This document shows, piece by piece, positions 11,113 to 22,160 of a stretch of 64,000 nt of DNA. Origin of the DNA: Coptis chinensis (lineage: Eukaryota > Streptophyta > Magnoliopsida > Ranunculales > Ranunculaceae); contig CM027378.1 of NCBI GenBank assembly GCA_015680905.1, positions 12,257,001 to 12,321,000 of the forward strand. Direction: 5' to 3'. Both the position numbers and the translations under genes were made by a program. The notes beneath the pieces are model-generated. The model was not told the DNA's origin, did no database searches, and was given only the letters and a program-made list of their open reading frames with translations. The number at the start of each line of letters is the position of its first letter. Position 1 is the first letter of the stretch.

Positions 11113-11305
11113 CAGGGACGGAACCAGGATTCAATGTCTGGTGGTATAAGAGTATATGCAACCCAATAATTGAACTAAGGGGTGCGGTAGCTTTGGGATT
11201 GTGAATTTTTATAGTTTATCCATTTTTCTAACAAATTACTAACACATTACGTGACTTTTACAAAATTTTGCCGCCCCCACACGCACCCCCTAGATCCATC
11301 TATGT
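11113..11305. mobile_element. Possible degenerate hAT-type MITE
   Basis: The left end CAGGGACGGAACCAGG and the complement of the right end (CATAGATGGATCTAGG) resemble the CAGGGGCGGATCCAG-type ends of plant hAT MITEs. The interior is AT-rich and non-coding. I find no clean 8-bp target duplication, so the boundaries are approximate. Confidence 0.3.
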
Positions 11306-12737
11306 TGCGCACCAACTCATCAAGACATTGTTTTCTCATTGTGATAAAAGACGTACTCAGTTTTATAATCAAGAAAGTTAAAAGCTGTGCGCAATATCCG
11401 TTCAATGGATGCTAATTTGTGGAAATGTTTAATGAGAAAATAAGGCTCATCAATTCCGTGCATGTCTCAATAGTTTATTCTTCACCCACCGTAGCAACTG
11501 AAAATGCTAAACTTGGACTTCGTAAACATTGTGTTTGGTTTCCCTGGAAAGTTGTTCATCTAGAATATGAGCTAAAACTAGGAATGAGTCTTGGAAGTGG
11601 TATGGCTTCCACCACTAAAATCCTTCTTAAAGGATGCAAATATAGAATTCTTGCTGCGATGGAAACTGCTACTATTAATCCAATGATTTAGCTCAAAGGC
11701 ATCAAACTCAACATGGAGGAGTGTGCGGGCAAATAACACTCAACAAGTTAGATACTTAGATGCAAGGAGTGGAATCAGCTGATTTGTAGTTCGAACTTCT
11801 AATTAAGGTAAACTTTTCGTTTGCTACAAAATCCTTATTCTTGTCACCCCAAGATGGGACCATCGTTGCCGAAACAACAATAATGAGAATCACAATCAAT
11901 CATGCATTCATGCATAGCTGATAAGTAGCGGCAAAAATATCTTGAAAACCCGACAGAAAGGTGTCCAACAGTCCAACCATTCTCTGCTCCCTAGCTTAAG
12001 TTGGTGCCTATGTGATTGGGATAACGTAGGTTCGTACTCAAAAAGCTGGTTCTAACTCTTAGAGATGTCTGCCTTTTTATCCAGTAAATTCAATTTGAAA
12101 TGATCACCAACAGCACACACCTTTGTCGTCCTTAGGCTGTGCCATCAAGTCAAATATAATTCACTGCCACTTGGCTTCTTGTGAGGAAATGAAGGTAAAC
12201 TATTTGTGGGGCTGGAAAGCAGATTGACATGGTGAATGAGAATGGTAAGCTACGAACAGAAGCCCTATTAGCAGAGCAACATACGAGACTGTCACTATAA
12301 CTATGAGAGTACATAGACGGACAGATTCTGAGACCACTTTAATAGAAAATCTGTCTCAGTCCACGCGGCAACTCGAGAGTATAACTAGGCACTTGAGGAA
12401 ATTATTATGAATGAACGTACACCATACCAATGGAAAAACCTATAGACCCATGACCATACAACCAGAATGGTCTAAGTCATGAAATGCAAGAACTAATCGG
12501 AGTAGGGAGAACAATCAACAGATCTAGATCTCCTAACAGGCTATAAGCTGGCCCGGACACCTGGTTAGCATCCTCTCACAGGCTATAGTGCTATACTACC
12601 TATTTGAAGTAACGAGTCAATACTCGTCAAACGCCCAAGCTGTCAAAGAGCTAGCCGAAAGATCTACATCGTAAGTCCATTAGTACTTATTTAGGTAGCT
12701 TTGATGATTTAGCTAATTTATAAACAAAAATACTGAA

Positions 12738-12918
12738 GTAAATAAAGTCTGAGCTTGAAAAATAGAACTATAGAAGATCAATAAAATCTTAGCGAAAGGC
12801 CCTACTGTTTATTTTTAAGCTCAGACTTTATTTACATAATATTAATGGAGACTACCATTAATGTAGGTTGCATACTTGCTATATGGCATTAACTCTTAGC
12901 GAAAGGCCCTACTGTTTA
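12738..12918. repeat. 19-bp perfect inverted repeat plus 25-bp direct repeat and small palindrome
   Basis: Arms GTAAATAAAGTCTGAGCTT at 12738-12756 and its exact complement at 12817-12835 could form a hairpin with a 60-nt loop; the stem may extend inward past one mismatch. A 25-bp unit with core TTAGCGAAAGGCCCTACTG occurs at 12787-12811 and again at 12894-12918. Between them lies the palindrome ATTAATGG-N6-CCATTAAT at 12841-12862. This may be a decayed MITE or a foldback; no coding capacity. Confidence 0.55.
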
Positions 12919-14326
12919 AGTAATGCACAATTAGACCTTAGCAATACGTAACGCCTTGTCCTTAGAGAGTAGAGCTCGTTTGCATATCCAGTTGGCGACG
13001 AATATGGGACGAAACAATGTTAATCATGGCTCTAAAGTGTTGACTAAAAGCTTCCAAAAGTTATTATATAAGGCGCTATAAGTCCTAAATTATACGTACT
13101 CAAGCAGTTGCCATCGATCTGTTCACTAATGCACTAAGAAATGGTGGAAATAAATTTGAAAGAAAGTTAGATGCTTCCCAGATCATTAAACATTACTCCT
13201 CAAATCACGTATCCTATTCGATTTTCTTTGTCTTCCAAATCATTATTCCGACTTTGGAAAAAATCAATAGGTAAAAAGAAAAGGGTAAAAAAACAGTTAA
13301 GACAGATTAAAAGAGAAATCTTCTCAAAAACTTTCACGTTTAAACAGTAAGAAATTGATAATGCTTCTCGAGTTCACTGGGAACTTTTGGAAGAAAAGCA
13401 TTGATAGTTGTCTAAACATAGTTGGTCGCTAGAATTTTTTTTTTAAAGTTCTCAACATTTTCTTTTGTACAAGGCCGACATGGGATGCAATAAATAAGTG
13501 CCAATTACCCAATATATGCTGGGAAACAAATTGGATTTGGATGGACATGTGTCCATAGAATTGCTAAAGGTCACTTCATTACTCATTTTATTGGAAGATT
13601 ATGACACTGATATCTAATTCCAAAGTTCTTAAAGTTCAAACTTTTAATCATGCGAATGACTTGTCTCAAGCATGGATGTATTTGCCACAATGCAAGAATT
13701 TACCATATAAGATGGAATGAACTTTATCTATGTATCTATAATCAAGCGAAATCTATGATCAAGCGATGAAAGGGACAAGCTTAGAGATATTAATTAATAA
13801 TTATTGGGAGAAAGCTTTCCAATTTCTTAATTTCTAAGGTAGTAAACCAAATGAAAACTTCATTGTTTTTCACCATCATGTACCGCCATATCCCGATTAA
13901 AAGAGACTAGTCGACAAAATGAATCTGAATTGACAGATCTTCCAAATAATGGTCAAGATCAAAGTATCAAAAGAAACTAGATTTGCTAATATAAAGATGT
14001 AAGTATCGCCGTGCGTGAGAATATTAGTAAGCTCATGGTTTTTAAAGTAAGTACCACTACCGGAATCACATTGTGCTAACTACAGTTGCTACTTGCTACG
14101 AGAGAATTCCACATTTCCACAAAACCGGTGTAAATTGAGTGGAAATATGGATATACATTGGAACCAGATTGGAAATAATAATCCGGTCATGGGTCCTTGA
14201 ATACAATTGACTGTGAATCTCACTCTAGGTACCATAGTAAGTTAAGTAACTGAACCAAATAAATGAACCACTATGTACCGCCTAATATTATGGTTTCCAC
14301 TTGATTACTATACTGACTAGGTTTCA

Positions 14327-14823
14327 CATATTGCAACTTCTTCGTCTGATCATGTTGCTCTGGTTCTTCATATGACTGGTGTGGTTGATAGTGGCCCAAA
14401 GCCTTTCAGATTCCATGACATGTGGTGCAAAGATGTTTCATGTGAAGGCGTGATCGAAAACTGTTGGAGTCACCTATCCTTGGGGTCGCCATCTTTCATT
14501 CTGAATTCTAAGTTCAAGTTTCTCAGAACCTCTCTTTGGACATGGAATAGGGAAGTGTTTGGGAACATTTTTACCCAGATTAAAGAATCAGAAACGAAGT
14601 TAACTTCCCTTATCTCGGAACCTGTTACGGATGTCAATCTTCTGGAGATCAAGGAAATGAGAAAAAATATTATGGACCTATATCAGAAATAGCAGTTATA
14701 CTGGAAACACATCGCTCATTCAGCTTCTGTGCTGGATGCGGACAACAATACAAAGTTTTTTCACTCCTTTGCTAGCTTTCGGCGGAGAAGGAATGGTATT
14801 GATAAAATTCAGAGAAAGGATGG
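14327..14823 (+). pseudogene. LINE ORF2, 5' fragment (endonuclease end and linker)
   Basis: The frame opens with TSSDHVALVLHMTG, the C-terminal part of an APE-like endonuclease. It continues through the linker (KPFRFHDMWCKDV, SLWTWNREVFGNIF) to a TAG at 14690-14692. After that stop the same frame runs on (LYWKHIAHSAS, NTKFFHSFASFRRRRN) up to the LTR insertion point. The interrupted codon region resumes at 26878 with similar LINE sequence. It is non-functional through truncation, the stop and the insertion. Confidence 0.85.
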
Positions 14824-15143
14824 TGTTACGGTCTAGTTTGAACCCAATAGGTTTCATAGGTCCGGAGAACCTGATGGGCTTTGTAGGTCCGGAAGAATGA
14901 ATGGGCTATTAAGACGAAGTCCAAAGAGGAGGAGTATGCACAAAACCATAGAGTGCAGAGGATCGAGTATAGCGGTGGATCTTTACGGACTATATAGTAG
15001 AGGACACGTGGGAGTAGGAAAGGGGATGGATGAAAGCAAGATCAAGGGTTAAACGTAGAGTGCGGAGGACCGGGTATAAGAGAGAAGGAAAAACCTAAAA
15101 GAAAGGGGGAGAAAAAACGAGGTGAGGAAATTAGGTCATAACA
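14824..15143 (+). repeat. 5' LTR of the young Tat element
   Basis: 320 bp, starting TGTTACGG and ending CATAACA. Compared with the 3' LTR it has four substitutions and no gaps. Transcription should start inside it, but I could not place the TATA box confidently (a candidate ACTATATAG lies near 14987). Confidence 0.95.
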
Positions 15144-15161
15144 TTGGCGCCGTCCGAGTGG
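15144..15161 (+). promoter_or_regulatory. Primer-binding site of the young Tat element
   Basis: TTGGCGCCGTCCGAGTGG directly follows the 5' LTR. The TGGCGCCGT core matches the 3' end complement of a plant tRNA (probably tRNA-Asp, by analogy with related gypsy elements). The match after the core is poorer, so the tRNA identity is inferred. Confidence 0.65.
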
Positions 15162-15210
15162 ACTGAACCCACGACTACGCTGGTTAAAGGCCACGGTGCT
15201 AAGAGAAGAG

Positions 15211-17280
15211 ATGGCACCACCGAAAAGAAAAGCAAGAGAAGATACAGAAATAGAAGTCGTTGAAGCAAACAGTAGAGAAGTGGTTAATCAAACAGAGGTG
15301 GTAGGAAGAGAAGCAGATCTGGCGGCGGTGGAGAGAATGAGAGAGATGGAGATAGAGATGGATAGGCTAAGGGAAGAGAATGAGAGGTTTAGAAGAGAAA
15401 GAGAAGTGGCGGAGGCGAGAGTAGAAGGAAACGAAAAAGAAGGAGAGTCAGAGGAGGAAAAGTCATTTGGAGAACCTTTGCAGCCGGTAGACAGAGAACC
15501 AGATCCACAAACGGAAGGTGGCGGAATAACAGATAGGGTTACTTTGCAGCAAGTTCAATACATGCTAGAGAAGGAGAGAGAGGCCATCCGACCAACACAG
15601 CAGGAGAACAGAGGAGTGGCGAACCAGATAATAGCAGGGCTGAGTCATAATCCACTAGCTCCGGCGGTAAGAGCAACGGAGGTTCCAAGGCGATTTACAC
15701 TGCCTCGGTTTGATTGGTTTGATGGAAAAGGGGATCCAGTACATCATGTCCAACACTTTCGCCAACCGTTGGCGTTATGGCAAGAAGATAAGTTCGATGG
15801 CTTATGGTGTATGCTTTTTCCGGCAAGTTTGAAAGAAGGAGCTTCCGATTGGTTTTACCGACTACCGGCGGGAAGTATACACAGATTCAGTGATATGGAG
15901 AAGGCATTCGTCACTCACTATATCCACCAAAAGAAAAGGGCAGTGGATGTATCCGCGCTATTCTATGTAAAGCAAGGAGAGGCGGAGACATTACGAGAAT
16001 TTGTCTCTAGATTTAATGCAGAGGCTATGAAGGTTGAGAATCTGGATGAGAAGACTGCAGTGATAGCATTCAGAAACGGAGTCCGCCAAGGGAGTGAGGT
16101 GCACATGTCCATCGTTAGAAATGAAGAGAAAATATCGAGTCTCGCAGAGTTGTATCCGAAATTGGAAAAATACATCAGATGTGAAGATTATGTACCGCGG
16201 AACAGCAGAAGAGGGGGGAAAGGAGTTGGTGCGGTGGAAAGGGAAAGTGAAAGGAAAGGCAAAGGGGTCTATGAAAATAGGAGTTACAAGATGGAAATAC
16301 CCAAAGAAAGGGAGAGACAGGAGGATAGGGGCAGAAAACCATACCAAGAGAGGGTGTATACGTGGTTGAACAAACGGCTAGAAGACATCTTTAGAGTCAT
16401 AAAGGATAGACGAGATTACATTCCACCGCGGAGCCATCCAGAAGAAAGACCGGACAAACCATATTGCAATCACCATCAGATAAGGAACCACGGAACAAAC
16501 GAGTGTTATGCATTGCGATGGTTGGTCCAAAAAATGATAGATGAGGGGAACTTAAGAGAGTTTATTGCGGGCAATAGAGAAGAGGAAAGAATACCGGAGG
16601 ACCGCCGCATTCTGGGAACCATAAATGTCATATTCAGTGGTGAAATTCCAACGCGGAATGGACAAAGAGATAAGATGAGGAGGATTGCGCAGATGCAACA
16701 AACGTGCGAAGTAAGTCTGCTACCCAGGGCAATTCCGCGGAGTGCCACGAGGCACAATGACATAGCTTTCACAGAGGAGGACAGAAAAAGGATAAGCCTT
16801 CCCCATGACGACGCACTAGTGGTAACACTATTAGTAGGTAACTATCTCACCAAAAGAATTTTAATTGATTGTGGTAGTTCTGTTGATTTATTATTTCGCA
16901 CTGCTTTAGAAGAAATGCATATAGACTCCTTGGTACTCAGATTAGCCAAGCATAATTTATATGGCTTCAATGGAAGCATGACTGAACCAATGGGGGAGAT
17001 AGATCTGCCAGTGTCCGCAGGCCCGGTCACCATCATGACTACATTCGTTGTGGTAGATACGGCGTTGCAATACAATATGATTTTGGGACGCAAGTGGATA
17101 CATGCAATGAAGGCTGTCCCGTCTACCTATTACCAAGTGGTTAGATTTCCTACTACAACAGGGACTTATGAGATCAAAGGAGACCAATCCGCAGCGCAAG
17201 CAAGTTATTTCGCTACGGTAAAAGACATGGTGAAGAGCAAGGGAGGAGTACCAAGTTCTAAGCACCAAGAGAAAGCATAG
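15211..17280 (+). CDS. Gag-protease polyprotein of the young Tat element
   Basis: 689 codons from the ATG at 15211; the frame is also open upstream from 15196 but without an ATG. Residues about 30-80 are a charged coiled coil (REMEIEMDRLREENERFRRE). The retrotransposon gag domain lies at about 160-320 (core FVTHYIHQKKRAVDVSALF, FVSRFNAEAMKV). A Cys/His motif (PYCNHHQIRNHGTNECYAL) lies near residue 420, in place of a standard CCHC knuckle. The retropepsin-like domain has its catalytic Asp in LIDCGSS at about residue 551-557, and a second conserved block (YNMILGRKWIHAM) near 620. Gag forms the particle and protease cleaves the polyprotein. The frame is intact and ends at TAG 17278-17280 in the same frame as RT. 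Confidence 0.93.
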   Translation: MAPPKRKAREDTEIEVVEANSREVVNQTEVVGREADLAAVERMREMEIEMDRLREENERFRREREVAEARVEGNEKEGESEEEKSFGEPLQPVDREPDPQTEGGGITDRVTLQQVQYMLEKEREAIRPTQQENRGVANQIIAGLSHNPLAPAVRATEVPRRFTLPRFDWFDGKGDPVHHVQHFRQPLALWQEDKFDGLWCMLFPASLKEGASDWFYRLPAGSIHRFSDMEKAFVTHYIHQKKRAVDVSALFYVKQGEAETLREFVSRFNAEAMKVENLDEKTAVIAFRNGVRQGSEVHMSIVRNEEKISSLAELYPKLEKYIRCEDYVPRNSRRGGKGVGAVERESERKGKGVYENRSYKMEIPKERERQEDRGRKPYQERVYTWLNKRLEDIFRVIKDRRDYIPPRSHPEERPDKPYCNHHQIRNHGTNECYALRWLVQKMIDEGNLREFIAGNREEERIPEDRRILGTINVIFSGEIPTRNGQRDKMRRIAQMQQTCEVSLLPRAIPRSATRHNDIAFTEEDRKRISLPHDDALVVTLLVGNYLTKRILIDCGSSVDLLFRTALEEMHIDSLVLRLAKHNLYGFNGSMTEPMGEIDLPVSAGPVTIMTTFVVVDTALQYNMILGRKWIHAMKAVPSTYYQVVRFPTTTGTYEIKGDQSAAQASYFATVKDMVKSKGGVPSSKHQEKA

Positions 17281-17286
17281 CAATTA
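17278..17286 (+). promoter_or_regulatory. Candidate readthrough stop between gag-protease and pol
   Basis: TAG CAA TTA matches the type I leaky-stop consensus UAG-CAR-YYA known from tobacco mosaic virus. The frame continues without a gap into the RT linker (LPPRNESKTVEEVEM), so suppression of this one stop would give a gag-pol fusion and keep pol at a low ratio to gag. Readthrough is inferred from context only. Confidence 0.65.
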
Positions 17287-20200
17287 CAGATAGGACCATC
17301 CGTGGATACACTACCACCGCGGAACGAGTCTAAAACTGTAGAGGAGGTAGAAATGATCAATTTGGGCGATGGTGACAAAGTGAATCTTACTGGTGTGGGG
17401 ACTTTACTGACGGAATCATGGAAAAGGGCACTGGTTGAATTCTTGGGCAGAAACAGAGATGTTTTTGCATGGACAATAGAGGACATACAAGGTATAGATC
17501 CGGAGTATGCCTGTCATCGACTGAATATGAATAAAGATGCGAAGTCGGTAAAACAGAAGCAGAGGAGTGTACGTCCGCAGTATGTAGATGGTATCAAAGA
17601 AGAGATAGAAAAGTTGCTCAGAGCTGGAATCATAAAAACAGTCATGTACCCCACTTGGTTATCTAACATTGTGGCAGTACCAACGAAAAATGGGAAGGTT
17701 CGCATGTGTGTGGACTTCACCGATGTTAATAAAGAGTGTCCAAAAGACAGTTACCCAATGCCTAAAGTGAACGAGCTGGTAGATAGGACCGCTGGATTCA
17801 AAATATTCTCTTTCTTGGATGCATCAATGGGCTACAATCAGGTCGAGATGTATGAACCAAATCAGATCAAAACAGGATTCGTAGTTAATGGGGGAACTTA
17901 CTGTTATACCCGGATGCCTTTTGGTTTGAAGAACGCAGGAGCGACGTTCCAGCGACTAAGAGAGAAAATGTTCGCTGACAAAATAAGGAAGAGAATGGAG
18001 ATTTACATAGATGATATGGTGGAAAAAAGTATGACGGAAGAGGAGCATCTGCAGGGGTTGGAAGAAACATTTAACATTTTGAGGAAACACAGAATGAAGT
18101 TAAATCCGGAGAAATGCACGTTTGGGGTTTCATCAGGGAAGTTCTTAGGATACATAGTCACCCAGAGGGGAATTGAGGCAAACCCAGATCAGATAAGATC
18201 TTTAGAAAATATGCCTTCGCCGCGGACTAAAAAGGATGTGCAGGTATTGGCCGGAAGGATCACAGCATTGAACCGGTTCATTTCGAAGTCTTCAGATAAG
18301 TGCAAGCCTTTGTATCAGTTACTGAAAAAGACAGTAGATTTTCAGTGGACCGAGGAGTGCGAAGAGGCTTTCCAGGAGTTAAAGAAGTATATGGGGCAAG
18401 CCCCAATTTTGTCACGACCAATCACCGGAGAACGATTGTATTTATATCTGGCAGTGTCCGAAGTTCGCAATAAGCTCCGTGTTGGTCCGAATGGAGGGAG
18501 GAATAGAAAGGCCCGTGTATTTCCAAAGTAAAACATTGTTGGATACAGAGCAGAGATACAGCAGGATAGAGAAGTTTGCACTAGCGCTAGTGTTTTCTTC
18601 TTTGAAGCTGAAACCTTATTTTGAGTCTTATTCAGTTGTTGTTGTAACTAATTTACCTCTGAAGCAGGTTCTGAGAGCGGAGAAGTCTGGAAGGATGCTC
18701 AAGTGGGCTGTACTGTTAGGTCCGTACGAAATAGAGTACCAACCAAAGAGCGCAGAAAAGGCACAAGCGGTAGCAGAGTTCCCGGCGGAGGACCCAACAT
18801 GGGGAACAGAAATGGAAATAGAAACTAACATGGTGGAGTCCGCAGACACCTCTGATCCTTGGAATATGGCTAATGGCTGGCGAGTGTTCACAGACGGATC
18901 ATCGACTGACACTGGAAACGGAATTGGAGTAGTACTAGTGACGCCAGAGAATACAAGAATCGAGATGTCTATGAAACTAGGATTCAATGCATCGAATAAT
19001 GAAACGGAATACGAGGCAGTTCTGGTAGGATTAGAATTGGCAGAAAAGGCAGGAGTAGCGGACTTGACCGTTTATACGGACTCTAATTTATTAGTGTGCC
19101 AGTTCAATGGGGGATTCGCAGCTAGATGTCCCCGGATGGTCAAATATCTCCAAGAACTACATGAGTCCGCGGCGAAGTTTAACTCAATCAAGTTTGTGCA
19201 TTTGAATAGAGGGGAGAATAGGCATGCAGACGCATTGGCATATGTGGCAGCAATGTTGGTAGGATCAGAAGGGAGAGTTATAGAAGTACAGTACAGGAAG
19301 AATCCGCGAACATGGAAAGAATCGCATCCAATAATGCAGGCAGAAACAATAGTTAAGGATTGGACAACTGAAATGAAAGAGTACCTGCAAGGGAAAGAGA
19401 TGTGATTCTAAGGAAAGAAGGCGATTAGAGCAGACAGCTCGAAGATACATCATGTTAGATGAGGACTTGTACAGAAAGAATTCAGCAGGACCACTACTCC
19501 GTTGTCTAAACCCGAGGCAAGCCAATGAAGTGTTAGCAGAAATGCACGAAGGGGAATGCGGAAGTCATTCAGCAGGGAGGACTACAGCACACCGGCTCAT
19601 AAACCAAGGATATTTCTGGCCACACATGAAAAGAGAGGCAACATCCTATGCGCAAAAATGCAGCAAATGCCAAAGACATGCTAGGCTGATTTTCGCTCCG
19701 GCTGAACCCCTGCACAACATCTTCAGCCCATGGCCCTTTGCAATGTGGGGGATGGACATTGTTGGAACACTGCCATTAGAACCAGGGAAGCGACGATTCA
19801 TGTTAGTCGCCACTGATTACTTCACAAAATGGGTAGAAGCAGTAGCCCTCCAACAGATAAAGGAAGTCCAGGTGATAAAGTTCATATGGGAAAACATAAT
19901 TTGCAGGTTTGGCTTACCATACAAAATTATTGCGGACAATGGGCCACAGTTTCGTGGATCAAAGGTCAAGGCATTCTTGCAATCATATGGGGTCAAACAA
20001 GGATTCTCGACACCAGACAACCCAGAAGGTAATGGGCAAGCGGAAGCGTCTAACAAATGCATTCTAGATAGCCTGAAGCGCAAATTGGAAGACAAAAAGG
20101 GGAAATGGGCAGATGAGCTGAACAGTGTACTCTGGGCTTACAGAACAACTCCGCGGAGTTCAACAGAGGAATCCCTTTTGCATTATCATATGGAATGGAA

Positions 20201-20590
20201 GCAGTGATACCGCCCGAGATGGTGGCTACGACTACTAAGTCTAAAGCAGTAGAATCTGGCCTCAATGAAAAGATAATCAGTGCAGACTTAGTATTAGCCG
20301 AGGAAGTAAGAGCCGATGCGCGAATGAAATTGATAAATTATCACAGGAGGATTCAGGCCAGGTACAACAAAGGTACAAAAGAGAGAGCCTTCAAGGTAGG
20401 AGACATGGTGTTAAGAAGGGTAAGGATGGGTTCTGCAGAGCCTAACGAAGGAAAACTGGGGGCGAACTGGGAAGGACCGTATCATGTCATCGGCGTAGGG
20501 CCAAATGGGACTTATAAACTCAAAAGAAACAATGGAGAAGAGATAGACAAACTGTGGAACATAAGGATGTTGAATTTTTTTTATATGTAA
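17281..20590 (+). pseudogene. Pol (RT, RNase H, archaeal-type RNase H, integrase) with three frameshifts
   Basis: Segment 1 (17281 to about 18466) holds the RT, with conserved FLDASMGYNQ, MPFGLKNAGATFQRL and the catalytic YIDDM at about 18004-18018. Segment 2 (to about 19398, next frame) has the first RNase H, degenerate at its last catalytic site (VVTNLPLKQ in place of TDH), then a complete second RNase H with FTDGSS, NETEYEA, YTDSNL and RHADALA. Segment 3 (to about 20170) is integrase: an HHCC zinc region (ending QKCSKCQRHARL) and catalytic D-D-E in WGMDIVG, IADNGPQF and NGQAEASN. Segment 4 (to 20590) is the integrase C-terminus (FKVGDMVLRRVR). Frameshifts lie near 18466, 19398 and 20170. 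Catalytic residues remain, so the breaks look recent. Confidence 0.92.
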
Positions 20591-20756
20591 TGGATGGTAG
20601 TACCTCCTCTTTAAAAGAAGTCTGTGACCTGGACATGTACATAGTATCAAGATACATCGATATATATAGGATGTTTAATGGTGATTATCGGAAAAGTCAT
20701 ATGGTGTATGAGAAAAATGATATTATTTTGATTATGTTTTATAAGGGGCGAATAAT

Positions 20757-21400
20757 AGTCGTCCCTGGACTTGGTATGGTACGCCAGTCCAAATCAAAGT
20801 TGGGGGGCAGATATTAGTTGTCCCCGGATTAGGCATGGTACGCCTATCTGAATCAAAACTGGGGGCAGATATTAGTTGTCCTCGGATTAGGCATGGTACG
20901 CCTATCTGAATCAAAACTGGGGGTAGATATTAGTTGTCCCCGGATTAGGCATGGTACGCCAATCCGAATCAAAACTGGGGGCAGATATTAGTTGTCCCTG
21001 GATTAGGCATGGTACACCAATCCGAATCAAAACTGGGGGCAGATATTAGTTGTCCCCGGATTAGGCATGGTACGCCAATCCGAATCAAAACTGGGGGCAG
21101 ATATTAGTTGTCCCCGGATTAGGCATGGTGCGCCAATCCGAATTAAAACTGGGGGCAGATATTAGTTGTCCCCGGATTAGGCATAGTGCGCCAATCCGAA
21201 TCAAAACTGGGGGTAGATATTAGTTGTCCCCGGATTAGGCATGGTGCGCCAATCCAAATCAATCCGAATCAAAACTGGGGGCAGATATTAGTTGTCCCTG
21301 GATTAGGCATGGTAGGCCAATCCGAATCAAAGCTGGGGGCAGATAGTAGTTGTCCCCGTACTAGGTATGGTGCGCCGGTCCGAATCAAAACGGAAGGCTA
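20757..21400 (+). repeat. Eleven tandem copies of a 58-bp repeat in the young Tat element
   Basis: The unit is 58 bp; its core GGATTAGGCATGGTACGCCA is followed by ATCCGAATCAAAACTGGGGG. About eleven copies run from 20757 to 21400, between integrase and the antisense gene. Outer copies (1 and 11) are the most diverged, inner ones nearly identical, and copy 9 carries a small internal duplication. In most units GGATT-A-GGC and GCC-AATCC can pair as a hairpin. Tandem repeats in the 3' untranslated region are known in Tat/Ogre relatives and can seed satellite DNA. Confidence 0.93.
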
Positions 21401-22160
21401 GACAGGACTCGTAACTTAGAAACGTAACTTAGAAACACAATCAGGAGAAACAGGTATACAGCTTGATCGCATTATATTGGACAAAAGATATGAATAAATG
21501 AAATTATATGGAAATAGTACACCGCCATTACAGATCACGAATTGCCGCCAGCCGCTAGGGGGCAAAGGTGGATTGTAATATTAATAACAGCTACCGCGGT
21601 ACTATAGAATATCCCCGAATGGTATGAGTCGGATGTTGTCTTCTGGTCAAGGAAAGATGGGCTGGAGTGCTGGATGACTCCATGTGGCGCTCCTATGGTC
21701 AAAGGTAAAACTTAACGTCCCCTTACAAATGCATGATGACCAAAGGGAGATTGCAGAGAGGATAGCTTGAGATATAGCTTTCATTTCTCTTCCCCTGACA
21801 CCAAGAAAGTTTTGACAGACAAATTAATCTCATTCTTTGACCATCCATCAACAAGGAAAAAGACTTTTGAAGAAGTAATAAATCAAAAGTATAAATACAC
21901 GAAGATCACTCATCACACCAGATTTACTCTCTTTACTCAGCATTTGTCTCCTTCATCTTTTGATAGTGACACACGGTACTATTAAAACCATCTTTCGGTT
22001 CTTCTGAAAGTTACCCCATTATCATAGGTTCGCTAAAAACTCATGATAAAACCAATAGTGCCTGGGATACCAGGAAATCCACTAGGGCCGATATGCGGGA
22101 CAAGCAAAATAAACAACAAGTCTTAAACAAATATCGTCTATGGCCCGGGAGGTAGTGAAA
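21401..22160. other. Non-coding spacer in the young Tat element
   Basis: It lies between the tandem repeats and the 3' end of the antisense gene. A 72-codon frame at 21767-21985 shows no domain. It would contain the 3' untranslated region of the antisense gene and of the sense transcript. Confidence 0.5.

Larger units (their letters stand above)
7002..14314. other. Long intergenic region with degenerate sequence
   Basis: About 7.3 kb follows the 3' untranslated region of bL31c. Short frames occur (8454-8726, 9711-9914, 11419-11691) but none shows a domain or good codon structure. Features I could separate are an exon-like remnant near 7670-7919, a possible hAT MITE at 11113-11305 and a hairpin with duplicated flanks at 12738-12918. 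Around 8940-9080 there is internally repetitive sequence with GTCCGACAC/CACGGAC-type motifs. The rest shows nothing I can name. Confidence 0.5.

Noticed and set aside
15196..15210. Gag start at 15196
   Set aside because: The codon there is GTG; the first ATG in frame is at 15211.
16094..17486. Minus-strand and shifted frames overlapping gag-protease
   Set aside because: They have no domain and lie opposite the strong gag-protease frame.
20757..21400. Regularly spaced repeats resembling a CRISPR array
   Set aside because: The whole 58-bp unit is repeated with no unique spacers, in a eukaryotic LTR retrotransposon. It is an ordinary tandem array.
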